A DNA stretch of 64,000 nt from an uncultured Erythrobacter sp. (GTDB taxonomy: Bacteria > Pseudomonadota > Alphaproteobacteria > Sphingomonadales > Sphingomonadaceae), in the NCBI GenBank assembly GCA_947494705.1, contig CANLVN010000001.1, positions 1,054,001 through 1,118,000 of the forward strand. Direction: 5' to 3'. The first letter of the stretch is position 1. Every line of letters starts with the position of its first letter. Positions 6,599 to 16,016 of this stretch are shown in pieces. A program made the translations under genes and the position numbers. The notes under the pieces were generated by a model that worked only from the letters and a program-made list of their open reading frames with translations, made no database searches and was not told the origin of the DNA.

Positions 6599-8932
6599 AT
6601 GATGAGGATGAATGCACTTTGCAGCCGCGCGCTGCTTCTTTCGGGCTGCGCAGTCGTTGCCACCATGGCCAGCCCCGCGATGGCCCAGGATGCGCCGGAA
6701 GCGGCCGCAGAAACGGTACAGCAGAACGAAGGCAACGAGATTATCGTCACGGCCCGCCGTCGCGAGGAGCGGCTCCAGGATGTGCCTCTTTCTGTGACTG
6801 CGCTTACCGGCGAGCAACTGGAGCAGCAGGGCGTGCTCGACATTACACAGGTCGCACAGCAAGTTCCCAACACCACTCTGGAAGTCAGCCGCGGCACCAA
6901 CACGACCCTCACGGCATTCATCCGCGGTGTTGGACAACAGGATCCGGTTGCAGGTTTCGAAGCGGGCGTCGGCGTTTATGTCGATGACGTCTACCTCAAC
7001 CGCCCGCAGGCCGCTGTGCTCGATGTGTACGATGTCGAGCGGATCGAAGTACTGCGCGGACCGCAGGGAACGCTTTACGGGCGCAACACCATTGGTGGGG
7101 CAATCAAGTATGTGACCGCCCGCCTGCCCGACGATCCCAGCCTGTCCATTCGCGGAACCTATGGCTCATACGACCAGGCCGACCTGATCGTCACCGCCTC
7201 CACCCCGGTCAGCGACAATCTCAGCATCGGTGCAAGCGGCGCGCGGCTTTCGCGCGGGGGCTTCGGCGATAACATCAATCTTGGCACCGAAAACTACAAC
7301 AAGGACGTGTGGGCCGCGCGAGGAACCATCGAGTTCGACAATGGGCCGCTCTTCATCCGCCTGTCGGGTGATTATGTGAAGGACGACAGCGAGGCGCGTC
7401 AGGGTTCACGCCTGATCGAAGGTCAGCTCAGCGGTGCACCGGTTCTCGACGACGTATTCGATACACGCGCGGGCCTGAACATCGTCGACCAGGAAGTCGA
7501 GGCCTATGGCGGCGCTCTCAACATCGCGCTCGAAGTTTCGGACACGCTGACGATCAAGTCGATCACCGGCTACCGCGAGGACGCATCGACCTCGCCCATC
7601 GATTTCGACAGCCTTCCCGCCGCCGACCTCGACGTGCCCGCGATCTACGAAAACGACCAGTTCAGCCAGGAGTTGCAGCTCGTCTATGAAGGCGACCGGC
7701 TTTCGGGCGTGGTGGGCTTCTACTACCTCGACGCCAACGCATTCACCGCGTTCGACGTGGCGCTTTTCACCACCGTGGCAGGCCTGACTGCGCAGACTTT
7801 GGGCGATGTCGATACCGAGACTTACAGCTTCTTCGGCGACTTCACCTATGACCTGACTGACACTGTCAGCATCTCGCTCGGCGGGCGTTACACCAACGAC
7901 AAGCGCACAAGCCGGGTCCTGCGAACCACCTTCCTTGGCGGATATTCGGACCTTTTCGGCGGCACCGGTGCGCCGATTTCCGTGACCAGCGATTTCCTTG
8001 GCAGCGAGACCTTCGAGGACTTCAACCCGCGCGCTTCGATCAGCTGGCAGCCGACGCGCGATCACAACCTCTATTTCACCTATTCGCAAGGCTTCAAGGG
8101 CGGCGGCTTCGACCCGCGCGGCCAGACCACAGCAGCACCCGATCTCGACGGCGATGGCGACATCGATTTCGACGATCAGTTCGAGTTCCTGAGCTTCGAG
8201 CCGGAAACCGTCGACAGCTACGAACTTGGCTGGAAAGGCTCGCTGCTCGATAACCGGCTCAACCTCAGCCTGGCAGGCTTCCTCGGCAAGTATGACAACG
8301 TCCAGATCCCGGGTTCGATCGGGTTCGATGGCGATGGCGACGGCACGAACGAGAGCTTTATCGGCGTCACGTCCAACGCGGCGAGCGCGGATGTGAACGG
8401 CATCGAGTTCGAAGGTAATGCGCTGGTTGGTCGCGACTTTGCCGGTATGGGCAGCCGCTTCAGCGTGAACTGGTCGCTCGGCATTCTCGATGCGAAATTC
8501 AACACCTTCATTGACGCCTTCGGCAACGATGTGGCCGACCAGCGGGTGTTCCAGAATACGCCCGACATCACCGGCCACATGGGCTTCAATCTCGGCGTTC
8601 CGGTGGCTGCGGGAATGCTCAATTTCCTCGGAAGCGCCTCGCTGCGTTCAGAAGCGAGCCAGTTCGAAACGCCCAACCCCTTCCTCGACCAGGAAAGCTT
8701 CACGCTCGTCGATGCAAGCATCGTCTACACCGATGACGAAGGCCGCTTCTCGATCGGCGCTCATGTGAAGAACCTGTTCGATGTCGAATACATCGTGGCG
8801 GGCTACAATTTCGTCGCAGGCGGCTTCCCGCCGGGCACGCCGTTCGTGCCAACGCTGGGCCAGGAAGGCACGCTGACAGCCTTTTACGGCGACCCGCGGA
8901 GAGTTTTCGTCACAGCCGAAGTCAATTTCTGA
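6599..8932 (+). CDS. TonB-dependent outer-membrane receptor
   Basis: A 777-residue receptor starting MMRMNALCSRALLL (6599), with a signal peptide ending at about ASPAMAQ. A TonB box-like NEIIVTARRREERLQDVP is followed by the plug domain (VPLSVTALTGEQL, IRGVGQQDPVAGFEAGVGVYVDDVY, RIEVLRGPQGTLYGRNTIGG) and a 22-strand barrel ending in aromatic EVNF. It is the large generic sphingomonad type, so the substrate (siderophore, glycan or aromatic) cannot be read from sequence. Two extracellular loops carry DxDxDG calcium-type motifs. The divergent TetR gene with operators in between suggests ligand-induced rather than Fur control. A strong terminator follows. Confidence 0.95.
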   Translation: MMRMNALCSRALLLSGCAVVATMASPAMAQDAPEAAAETVQQNEGNEIIVTARRREERLQDVPLSVTALTGEQLEQQGVLDITQVAQQVPNTTLEVSRGTNTTLTAFIRGVGQQDPVAGFEAGVGVYVDDVYLNRPQAAVLDVYDVERIEVLRGPQGTLYGRNTIGGAIKYVTARLPDDPSLSIRGTYGSYDQADLIVTASTPVSDNLSIGASGARLSRGGFGDNINLGTENYNKDVWAARGTIEFDNGPLFIRLSGDYVKDDSEARQGSRLIEGQLSGAPVLDDVFDTRAGLNIVDQEVEAYGGALNIALEVSDTLTIKSITGYREDASTSPIDFDSLPAADLDVPAIYENDQFSQELQLVYEGDRLSGVVGFYYLDANAFTAFDVALFTTVAGLTAQTLGDVDTETYSFFGDFTYDLTDTVSISLGGRYTNDKRTSRVLRTTFLGGYSDLFGGTGAPISVTSDFLGSETFEDFNPRASISWQPTRDHNLYFTYSQGFKGGGFDPRGQTTAAPDLDGDGDIDFDDQFEFLSFEPETVDSYELGWKGSLLDNRLNLSLAGFLGKYDNVQIPGSIGFDGDGDGTNESFIGVTSNAASADVNGIEFEGNALVGRDFAGMGSRFSVNWSLGILDAKFNTFIDAFGNDVADQRVFQNTPDITGHMGFNLGVPVAAGMLNFLGSASLRSEASQFETPNPFLDQESFTLVDASIVYTDDEGRFSIGAHVKNLFDVEYIVAGYNFVAGGFPPGTPFVPTLGQEGTLTAFYGDPRRVFVTAEVNF

Positions 8933-8952
8933 CGAGACGAATTCGCAGAACA

Positions 8953-8992
8953 AAAAAGCCCCGCAAGACCATCAGGCCTTGCGGGGCTTTTC
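8953..8992. terminator. Rho-independent terminator, probably bidirectional
   Basis: AAAAAAGCCCCGCAAG pairs with CTTGCGGGGCTTTT around a short loop. The stem has ten base pairs with an A run on one side and a T run on the other, so it can end the receptor gene on the plus strand and the small gene at 9009-9281 on the minus strand. Confidence 0.85.
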
Positions 8993-9008
8993 ATTTAGAT
9001 AGTCGAGA

Positions 9009-9281
9009 TCAGACCGCTTGCGCCGGGGGCGGGTTCACGATCGAACTGTCCTCGGCCTTCTTCGACTTGCGACCCATCGCGGTCTCGCCATCGGCATCCT
9101 CGTCGAAATAACGCTTAGCGATATAGCCGCCCGCAGCGATGGCGATCATCGAGGGGATGCTCATGCGCGCAATGACCCACGGCGCGGCGGCTCCGATCGC
9201 GGCACCGGCGGTTCCGCCGACTTCGGGGACCCTCTCGGCAAGCTTCGAACCCAGCGTGGCTCCAATAATTGACTTCAGCAT
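9009..9281 (-). CDS. Small hypothetical membrane-associated protein
   Basis: A 90-residue protein starting MLKSIIGATLGSKLAER (ATG 9281). AAGGAG nine bases upstream decides this start over an ATG six codons earlier that overlaps the ribosome site. A glycine/alanine-rich hydrophobic region (GGTAGAAIGAAAPWVIARMSIPSMIAIAAGGYIAKRYF) suggests one or two membrane helices, followed by a charged tail. No family is recognised. It stands alone between the terminator and serS. Confidence 0.65.
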   Translation of the reverse strand: MLKSIIGATLGSKLAERVPEVGGTAGAAIGAAAPWVIARMSIPSMIAIAAGGYIAKRYFDEDADGETAMGRKSKKAEDSSIVNPPPAQAV

Positions 9282-9426
9282 AATGAAATTCTCCTTCACC
9301 CGATCAACCTCCGGATGCAGCTAAAAGTTCCGCGATGGTTGCGGACATACTTGCAAACGGGAGTGTATCGCACGGTTCGGGAAAACCTCCTTTTCATCCG
9401 GGGCGTGAGCAGGCATAGCCGCGCCC

Positions 9427-10707
9427 ATGCACGATATCCGCTCGATCCGGGACAATCCCGAAGGTTTTGACGCAGGTCTCGCGCGGCGCGGCGCGGAGCC
9501 GGTCGCAAAGGACATCCTCGCCCTCGACGAGGAACGGCGCGCGCTCACCACGAAGCTGCAGGAGGCGCAGAGCCGCCGCAACGAGGCCTCCAAGGCCATC
9601 GGAAAGGCGATGGGCCAGGGCGACATCGACACAGCCGAAGTGCTCAAGGCCGAAGTCGCGCAGATCAAGGCCGACATGCCCGCGCTCGAAGAACGCGAAA
9701 AGGCGCTGGGCGAGAAATTGCAGCACGCGCTAGCCTTGATCCCGAACATCCCGTTCGACGACGTTCCGCAGGGCGAGGACGAAACCGACAATGTCGAAGT
9801 GTCGAGCTGGGGCGAGAAGCCCGCTTTCGACTTCGAGCCGAAAGAGCACGCCGACATCGCGCCCGCTCTGGGCATGGATTTCGAGACCGGCGCGATGCTC
9901 TCGGGGGCACGCTTTACCTTCCTGCGCGGCGATATGGCTCGCCTTCACCGCGCGCTCGGCCAGTTCATGGTCGATCGTCAGACGCGCGAGAACGGCTACA
10001 CCGAATGCGCCCCGCCCGTGCTGGTCAAGGACGAGGCGATGTACGGGACGGACAAGCTCCCGAAGTTTGCCGAGGATAGCTTTCGCACAACTGACGAGCG
10101 CTGGCTCATCCCAACGGCCGAGGTCTCCCTCACCGCGAGCGTGATGGGCCAGATCATCGACGACGCCGCCCTGCCGATGCGGCTCACCGCACTGACCCAG
10201 TGCTTCCGCTCCGAAGCGGGCGCCGCTGGACGCGATACGCGCGGCTTTATCCGCCAGCACCAGTTCGAGAAGTGCGAACTGGTCAGCATCGTGAAACCCG
10301 AAGACAGCGAAGCAGAGCACGAGCGTATGCTGAAAGCCGCACAAGGCGTGCTCGAAGCGCTGGAACTGCCCTACCGCACCATGTTGTTGTGCACGGGCGA
10401 CATGGGCTTCGGCGCACGCAAGACCTACGACCTCGAAGTCTGGCTTCCGGGACAAGGCGCATATCGCGAAATCAGCTCTTGCTCGAACACCGGCGACTTC
10501 CAGGCGCGCCGCATGAACGCGCGCTACCGTCCCGAGGGGTCAAAGAAGACCGAGTTCGTCCACACTCTCAACGGTTCCGGCCTTGCGGTAGGCCGAACGC
10601 TCGTTGCAGTGATCGAGAATGGTCAGCAGGCCGATGGCAGCGTTCTCGTCCCCGAAGTGCTGGCGCCCTATATGGGCGGCGTGACCAAGCTGGAGCCCCA
10701 GGCCTGA
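9427..10707 (+). CDS. serS: Seryl-tRNA synthetase
   Basis: A 426-residue class II synthetase that charges tRNA-Ser (and tRNA-Sec where present) with serine in the cytoplasm. The start [15 protein letters not shown] is typical for SerS. The N-terminal long coiled-coil arm (about residues 30-105, [21 protein letters not shown]) contacts the tRNA variable arm. Class II motif 2 is seen in [17 protein letters not shown] with QHQFEKCE, and motif 3 in [19 protein letters not shown]. The stop codon overlaps the surE start by one base (TGATG), indicating translational coupling in a serS-surE unit. Confidence 0.98.
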   Translation: MHDIRSIRDNPEGFDAGLARRGAEPVAKDILALDEERRALTTKLQEAQSRRNEASKAIGKAMGQGDIDTAEVLKAEVAQIKADMPALEEREKALGEKLQHALALIPNIPFDDVPQGEDETDNVEVSSWGEKPAFDFEPKEHADIAPALGMDFETGAMLSGARFTFLRGDMARLHRALGQFMVDRQTRENGYTECAPPVLVKDEAMYGTDKLPKFAEDSFRTTDERWLIPTAEVSLTASVMGQIIDDAALPMRLTALTQCFRSEAGAAGRDTRGFIRQHQFEKCELVSIVKPEDSEAEHERMLKAAQGVLEALELPYRTMLLCTGDMGFGARKTYDLEVWLPGQGAYREISSCSNTGDFQARRMNARYRPEGSKKTEFVHTLNGSGLAVGRTLVAVIENGQQADGSVLVPEVLAPYMGGVTKLEPQA

Positions 10708-11471
10708 TGCGTATCCTGCTCACCAACGATGATGGCATCCATGCGCCGGGCCTCGAAGTGCTCGAAGCCATCGCGCGCGAGTTCAGCGACGATATCTGGA
10801 TCTGTGCCCCGGACGAGGAGCAATCGGGCATGGGCCACGCGCTCACGCTCACCCGCCCGGTCCGCTTGCACCAGCACGGCGAGCGGCGTTTTTCTGTCAC
10901 CGGCACGCCAACCGACAGCGTCACGATGGGGATGCGCAAGGTCATGGACGGCAAGCCGGACGTGATCCTGTCGGGCGTCAACCGCGGCGCCAATCTCGGC
11001 GACGACATCACCTATTCGGGGACCGTCTCCGCCGCCATCGAAGGGGCGCTTGCGGGCATCCGCTCGATCGCTCTCAGCCAGGTCTATGCCCGCGCAGGGG
11101 ATGCGGACGAGGACACCTTCCGCGCCGGGCGCGCCTGGGGCAAGCGCGTGGTCGAGCCGCTGCTGGAAACTCCGCTGCCCAGCCGCACGCTCGTCAACGT
11201 GAACTTCCCGCCGCTCGCCGCCGAGGATGTCAAAGGCATCCGCGCCGTGCGCCAGGGCTTCCACGATTACGCACGCGGAACCGTGGTCGAAGGACGCGAT
11301 CCGCGAGGTTTCCGTTATTACTGGTTCGGCCTCGAAGCGATCGAGCACACGCTCGACCACGGCACCGACCTCGAAGCCATCGACGAAGGCTTCATCTCGG
11401 TCACGCCGCTGCAGCTGGACCTTACCCACCACGCGTCGCTTGGCGCATTGGCCGAACGCTACGAGGACTGA
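10707..11471 (+). CDS. surE: 5'/3'-nucleotidase SurE
   Basis: A 254-residue survival protein that dephosphorylates nucleoside monophosphates. The signature starts at once: [15 protein letters not shown] with the paired metal-binding aspartates 8 and 9. SGVNRGANLGDDITYSGTV carries the conserved Asn and Gly loop, and SVTPLQLDLTHH ends the fold. The length matches the family. The start ATG overlaps the serS stop, so the start is certain. In many proteobacteria surE is followed by pcm and nlpD; here a potassium channel gene follows after 12 bases instead. Confidence 0.97.
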   Translation: MRILLTNDDGIHAPGLEVLEAIAREFSDDIWICAPDEEQSGMGHALTLTRPVRLHQHGERRFSVTGTPTDSVTMGMRKVMDGKPDVILSGVNRGANLGDDITYSGTVSAAIEGALAGIRSIALSQVYARAGDADEDTFRAGRAWGKRVVEPLLETPLPSRTLVNVNFPPLAAEDVKGIRAVRQGFHDYARGTVVEGRDPRGFRYYWFGLEAIEHTLDHGTDLEAIDEGFISVTPLQLDLTHHASLGALAERYED

Positions 11472-11483
11472 GCGCGAAACGCC

Positions 11484-12581
11484 ATGTTCAATGCCAACCC
11501 CAGACGAGCGGACTCCCGCCCCCGCAGCCGCTTCAAGCCGCTGCGCCGCGCGGTAAAGTTGCCGGTCTGGGGCGACCTCGGCATCCGGCTGGGCGCGGCG
11601 CTGGGGCTGATCTTCTTCGTCATCATGGTCCACTGGTGGGATCGCAGCGGACTTGTCGACAATGTCGATGGCGATGTCAGCTTCCTCGACGTCGTCTACT
11701 TCACCATGATATCCATCACCACCACCGGCTTCGGCGACATTGCACCCGTCACCGACCGCGCGCGGCTGGTCGAAGCGGTGATCGTGACACCGGTGCGGTT
11801 CATGGTGCTCTTCATCTTCGTGGGCACAGCCTACAATTTCATCATTCAGCGCAGTTGGGAGAAATGGCGCATGGCCCGCATCCAGGAACAGCTTAAGGGC
11901 CACGTCGTCGTGCTCGGTTACGGCGTCTCGGGCTCGCAGAGCGTCGAGGAACTGATCGAACGCGGGGTCGAGGCCTCCAATATCGTCGTCGTGGACCCTA
12001 GCGAGGACCGGCTTGCCGATGCCGAGAAGCTCGGTGTCAACGTGCTCGCCTCCGATGCGACCCGCGACGAGACGCTCAAGGCGGTGCGAATCGACCAGGC
12101 GCATTCGGTGCTGGTGTCCGCAGGCCGCGATGACACCTCGATCCTCATCGTGCTCACCGTGCGCCACCTTGCCCCCAATGTCCCGATCAGCGTCGTCGTG
12201 CGTGCCGACGACAACGAGCTGCTGGCACGGCAGGCGGGCGCGAATACGGTCATCAACCCGGTTCGCTTCACCGGCCTGCTGCTCGCAGGGTCCGCGCGTG
12301 GGGCTCACATCGCCGACTATCTCGCCGACCTCGCCTCGATCACGGGCCGCGTTCAGCTCGTCGAGCGGGTGGTTGAAGACGACGAATGCGGCAAATCCAT
12401 CGCCGATCTCAAGACCGGGGGGCGGGGCCTGCGGGTCTATCGCAATGGCCGCGCCATCGGCTTCTGGGAGGAAGAGTGCAAGTCGCTCCAGCCCGGCGAT
12501 GTCGTGGTCGAGATCGTCGCGACGCAGAACGGCGAAACCAAGGGCGACGGCGCCGATGGCGGCAGCGACCGTCCCGGATAG
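11484..12581 (+). CDS. Potassium channel with RCK (TrkA-N/TrkA-C) domain
   Basis: This 365-residue inner-membrane channel has a two-helix pore: TM1 about 33-50, selectivity filter TTTGFGD at 79-85, TM2 about 97-120. It is followed by a cytoplasmic Rossmann RCK domain beginning HVVVLGYGVSGSQ (140-152) and a TrkA-C-like domain near the C-terminus. Such MthK/Kch-type proteins gate potassium flow in response to cytoplasmic ligands such as nucleotides or calcium; the ligand here is unknown. It lies 12 bases after surE on the same strand, so it is probably co-transcribed. Confidence 0.92.
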   Translation: MFNANPRRADSRPRSRFKPLRRAVKLPVWGDLGIRLGAALGLIFFVIMVHWWDRSGLVDNVDGDVSFLDVVYFTMISITTTGFGDIAPVTDRARLVEAVIVTPVRFMVLFIFVGTAYNFIIQRSWEKWRMARIQEQLKGHVVVLGYGVSGSQSVEELIERGVEASNIVVVDPSEDRLADAEKLGVNVLASDATRDETLKAVRIDQAHSVLVSAGRDDTSILIVLTVRHLAPNVPISVVVRADDNELLARQAGANTVINPVRFTGLLLAGSARGAHIADYLADLASITGRVQLVERVVEDDECGKSIADLKTGGRGLRVYRNGRAIGFWEEECKSLQPGDVVVEIVATQNGETKGDGADGGSDRPG

Positions 12582-12587
12582 CAGACC

Positions 12588-12986
12588 CTAGAGAAACAGC
12601 AGGAACACCCCACCCATCGCCGCCATGCCCAGCAGGAAGTGGCCTGCATCGATTGCGAACAGCAGCCCGCTCTTGCGTTGGTAGAGGTAATTGATCCCGA
12701 CCGCCGGGATCATCACACCAACCGCGAATCCCACCGCCATCATCATCACCACATGCGGCGCGGGCGCAGTGCGCGCGATCAGGTGCCACAGCACCATCGC
12801 GATCAGCATCTCGAACAGGAACGTGAGCCCGAAGATCAGCGCCATATTGCCGCCCTGCACCTGTTCGTCGGTCAAACCCGCCTCGCGCTGCCACACCTTG
12901 CCAAAGAGCACCCCGTACCAGATCGCCCCCACCACGAAGAACGCCACCGTCCCCGCGAGAACCGGCCACAATGCGAAGTCAGACAT
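12588..12986 (-). CDS. DUF1761 family membrane protein
   Basis: A 132-residue protein with four hydrophobic helices. It begins MSDFALWPVLAGTVAFFVVGAIWYG, which matches the usual DUF1761 opening with the conserved GxxWYGxLFGK motif. The start at 12986 is preceded by GGGA/GGAGG-like sequence. Function is unknown for the family. It converges with the channel gene, with six bases between the two stops. Confidence 0.85.
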   Translation of the reverse strand: MSDFALWPVLAGTVAFFVVGAIWYGVLFGKVWQREAGLTDEQVQGGNMALIFGLTFLFEMLIAMVLWHLIARTAPAPHVVMMMAVGFAVGVMIPAVGINYLYQRKSGLLFAIDAGHFLLGMAAMGGVFLLFL

Positions 12987-13090
12987 ATCCCTTCCCTCCT
13001 GTTTGGGTGTGACTTGGTAGCGTCGGCCTCGCACATAGGAAAGCGGGATCGACTGGCGTTGGCGCGCATCCGGGTGTAAGGGCGCGCGCC

Positions 13091-14476
13091 ATGAACACCC
13101 CTGCAACCTCTCTCCCCGACCAGAAGCGCGTCGGCATGGTCTCGCTCGGCTGCCCCAAGGCGCTGGTCGACAGCGAGCGCATTCTCACGCGCCTGCGCGC
13201 CGATGGCTATGCCATGAGCCCCGACTATGCGGGCGCGGACGTGGTGCTGGTCAACACCTGCGGCTTCCTCGACAGCGCCAAGGAGGAGAGCCTCGCCGCC
13301 ATCGGTGAAGCCATCGCCGAGAACGGGCGCGTCATCGTCACCGGCTGCATGGGCGACGAGGCCGAGGCCATCCGCGCCGCGCACCCCTCCGTCCTCGCCG
13401 TCACCGGCGCGCACCAGTACGAGCAGGTGGTCGAGGCGGTTCACACCCACGCTCCGCCCAGCCAGGGGCCCTATGTCGACCTGATTCCGCAACCCGACAT
13501 CAAGCTGACCCCGCGCCACTACTCCTATCTCAAGATCAGCGAGGGGTGTAACCACTCCTGCGCGTTCTGCATCATCCCGCAACTGCGCGGGAAGCTCGCC
13601 AGCCGGCGGATCGACGCGGTGCTGCGCGAGGCGGAGAAGCTGGTCGCCGCCGGCACGCGCGAGCTGCTCGTCATCAGCCAGGACACCAGCGCATATGGCG
13701 TCGACACCCGCCACGAGACGCGCAGCTGGAAGGGCCGCGAGCCCCGTGCCCACATGACCGACCTCGCCCGCGAACTGGGCCAGCTGGACATCGGCAACGG
13801 CACCCCGCCGTGGGTCCGGCTCCACTACGTCTACCCATACCCCCATGTCGACCAGGTCATCCCGCTGATGGCCGAAGGGCTGCTGACCCCCTATCTCGAC
13901 ATCCCGTTCCAGCACGCCGCGCCGTCGGTGCTCAAGCGCATGAAGCGCCCCGCCAACGAGGCCAAGGTGCTCGCACGGCTCAAGGACTGGCGCGCCATCT
14001 GCCCCGACCTCACCATCCGCTCCAGCTTCGTGGTCGGCTTCCCCGGCGAGACCGAGGACGACTTCGCCTACCTGATCGACTGGCTTGAGGAAGCGCAGCT
14101 CGACCGTGTGGGCGCGTTCCGATTCGAGCCGGTCGAAGGAGCCGCCGCCAACGCCCTGCCCGATCCCGTCCCCGAGGAGGTGAAGGAGGAGCGATACGCC
14201 CGGCTGATGGAGGTGACCGAACGCATCAGCGCGGCCAAGCTCGAAGCCAAGGTCGGCCGCACCCTGCCCGTCATCATCGACGAGGTCGGCGAGGCGGACG
14301 AGGATGGCGACATCGGCGCGACGGGCCGTAGTCAGGCCGATGCCCCCGAGATCGACGGAGCGGTCTACCTGCGCAACGTCCCCGAGACGTTGGCCCCCGG
14401 CGACATCGTCAGCGTCGAGGTCGAGGATGCCGACGCCCACGACCTGTTCGGCGCGATCGTGTCCGCGAAGGGCTGA
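13091..14476 (+). CDS. rimO: Ribosomal protein S12 methylthiotransferase RimO
   Basis: This 461-residue radical-SAM enzyme adds a methylthio group to an aspartate of ribosomal protein S12. The N-terminal methylthiotransferase domain has its three cluster cysteines in [22 protein letters not shown] and [10 protein letters not shown]. The radical-SAM C-x3-C-x2-C is CNHSCAFC, and a TRAM domain occupies about the last 70 residues. [12 protein letters not shown] distinguishes RimO from MiaB. The frame is strong on codon usage. A very long antisense frame over the gene is a GC-bias shadow. The 647-base region with the phased array follows. Confidence 0.97.
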   Translation: MNTPATSLPDQKRVGMVSLGCPKALVDSERILTRLRADGYAMSPDYAGADVVLVNTCGFLDSAKEESLAAIGEAIAENGRVIVTGCMGDEAEAIRAAHPSVLAVTGAHQYEQVVEAVHTHAPPSQGPYVDLIPQPDIKLTPRHYSYLKISEGCNHSCAFCIIPQLRGKLASRRIDAVLREAEKLVAAGTRELLVISQDTSAYGVDTRHETRSWKGREPRAHMTDLARELGQLDIGNGTPPWVRLHYVYPYPHVDQVIPLMAEGLLTPYLDIPFQHAAPSVLKRMKRPANEAKVLARLKDWRAICPDLTIRSSFVVGFPGETEDDFAYLIDWLEEAQLDRVGAFRFEPVEGAAANALPDPVPEEVKEERYARLMEVTERISAAKLEAKVGRTLPVIIDEVGEADEDGDIGATGRSQADAPEIDGAVYLRNVPETLAPGDIVSVEVEDADAHDLFGAIVSAKG

Positions 14477-15123
14477 CGCGCCACCGATCTGCGATCGCGT
14501 TTCCAACAGGATGGAACACCCGGAACACGGTCCAGCGGCAAAAACGGCGATTGTGTAACCGTAGCGTGCAAAAGCGTAACCTTTGCCGCGAAAAGTGTGA
14601 CCTTGGCCGCGAAAAGTGTGACCTTCGCCCGCAAAAGTGTGACCCTGCGCTGCGCAAAGTGTCACTTTAACGCGGCGCGAGTGTAACCCTTTTTCCCAAT
14701 GTGGGACCCGTAAACCGGCGACAGTCGGGATGGCAAGGCAGCGACGCTCCATCCCGCGCGCGTATCAAGCCCACTGCGTGTAGGAAAATGCGCGACGCCC
14801 GCTCTGTCAGTCAGCCACCGGCTGCCTGAGCTTTCCGAAGTCGTTTCGTCCCGGACCGACCAGTACGAATGCAGAAGTCTTCGTGATACGATCCTTGTAG
14901 TCCGGAACCGCGCCCGTCTTCATGCGTCTCACGAACGTAAGGTGCGGCAGGCTGGTGGAGGCCACCCCTGCAGACCCGCATCGCCCGCCCTGAATGTCCC
15001 GGATGGGCCAAACAGGGCCGAACTGTTCGATTACCGAATGAACTTCGCGGTCGGCATTCAAGAAAAGCCACTCCGACTCGTGCCTGCGACTAATCGCGTT
15101 TCATCAAGAAAGACAAAAACCCA
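14477..15123. other. 647-base intergenic region with phased repeats and a weak ORF
   Basis: The first half holds the phased GTGTRACC array described separately. The second half contains a minus-strand frame at 14807-15061 with a TTG start (84 residues, MNADREVHSVIEQ to FGKLRQPVAD). Its amino-acid mix looks protein-like, but it lacks a ribosome site and matches nothing I recognise, so it may be a decayed gene fragment. No RNA gene or terminator is evident. Confidence 0.6.
14553..14708. repeat. Eight-unit GTGTRACC array with 21-base phasing
   Basis: Copies begin at 14553 (GTGTAACC), 14574 (GCGTAACC), 14595, 14616 and 14637 (GTGTGACC), 14659 (GTGTCACT), 14681 (GTGTAACC) and 14701 (GTGGGACC). 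The steps are 21, 21, 21, 21, 22, 22 and 20 bases, close to two DNA turns, so all copies face the same side of the helix. Between them lies a looser GC-rich spacer often ending CGCGAAAA. This fits a cooperative protein-binding array. Multi-site transposon ends, such as those of IS21-like or Tn7-like elements, have a similar layout, but no transposase is present here. Confidence 0.85.
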
Positions 15124-15921
15124 GTGCCCACCAACCTTTCCACCCGCTTCGCCTTCGACCTCGACCAGCCTGCATCGGTGCTGCTGCAATTCGAGGCGGC
15201 GAATATTCCAGAGCAGAAGCTCCTCGATGTCTCCTGCAAGATTTCCCCCGGCGACACGCTGACCCGCGTGCCCGCGCAGGACATGATCGGTGAGCGCATC
15301 TGGCTGCATGCCGACAGCCGCGTCGAGGTCCAGTACGAGGTCAGCGTCGATGTGAACCGCGTGGTTCATCCGCTGGATGACTTGGCCCAGATGCCTCCGC
15401 ACAAATTGCCGGGCGAGGCGGTGAAGTTCCTGCTCGCCTCGCGCTTTTGCCACCCCACGCAGTTCCTCTCCTTCACCGAGAACCAGTTCGGCGGGACACA
15501 GGGCGGCCAGCGGATCGCCGCTATCCGCGACTGGATCGAGGAAAACTTCTCCTACACACCGGGTGCCAGCGGACCGGAGACGACCGCGACCGACACGTTC
15601 CACGCGCTGGCAGGTGTGTGCCGCGACTACGCCCACATGCTGGTGACGCTCGCGCGCGCATCGACCATTCCGGCGCGTTATGTCGCCTGTTTTGCTCCGG
15701 GCGTGACGCCGCAGGATTTCCACGCGCTGGCCGAAGTGTTCCTTGCCGACCCCGAAATGCCCGATGGCGGGACATGGCAAATGGTCGATCCGACCGGCAT
15801 GGCGGACCTGTCGCGCGCGGTGAAGATCGGGGTGGGCCGGGACGCCGCCGACGTGTCCTTCGTCACCAGCTTTGCGCCGATGCAGTTCGAATACGTCCAC
15901 GTCGACCTCGAAGTCGCGTGA
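15124..15921 (+). CDS. Transglutaminase-like cysteine peptidase family protein
   Basis: A 265-residue protein with a GTG start at 15124. The transglutaminase-like core is clear: C166 in AGVCRDYAHM, H200 in QDFHALAEVF and D222 in MVDPTGMADL form the expected Cys-His-Asp triad. An N-terminal beta domain of about 110 residues precedes it (FDLDQPASVLLQFEA). This is the bacterial 'transglutaminase-like enzyme, putative cysteine protease' type, often found in cyanophycin or peptide-processing neighbourhoods, but its substrate is unknown. It has no signal peptide, so it is probably cytoplasmic. The upstream gap with the phased array may contain its control region. Confidence 0.9.
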   Translation: MPTNLSTRFAFDLDQPASVLLQFEAANIPEQKLLDVSCKISPGDTLTRVPAQDMIGERIWLHADSRVEVQYEVSVDVNRVVHPLDDLAQMPPHKLPGEAVKFLLASRFCHPTQFLSFTENQFGGTQGGQRIAAIRDWIEENFSYTPGASGPETTATDTFHALAGVCRDYAHMLVTLARASTIPARYVACFAPGVTPQDFHALAEVFLADPEMPDGGTWQMVDPTGMADLSRAVKIGVGRDAADVSFVTSFAPMQFEYVHVDLEVA

Positions 15922-16016
15922 TCCGTGTGAGCGTCGGGAGCCGCGCGAAGTAGAGTTTGCTGCACTGCGGCATCCCCGCTAGGCTCCGCCCGGCCCGCCG
16001 CGAAAAAGGGGATTGC

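Noticed and set aside
9300..9426. A T-box or leader attenuator upstream of serS
   Set aside because: No T-box sequence or specifier loop is visible and T-boxes are not used by alphaproteobacteria.
14553..14708. A CRISPR array
   Set aside because: The period is only 21 bases, the repeated unit is about 8 bases, spacers are not unique long sequences, and no cas gene is present.
12872..14752. A 626-residue open frame on the minus strand over rimO
   Set aside because: It is antisense to a gene with full rimO motifs, lacks any family motif, and arises from GC-rich third positions. Similar shadows over ppc-like (20268-23075), nadA (34259-36199), cheA (50577-52436) and ligD (60033-62612) were dropped for the same reason.
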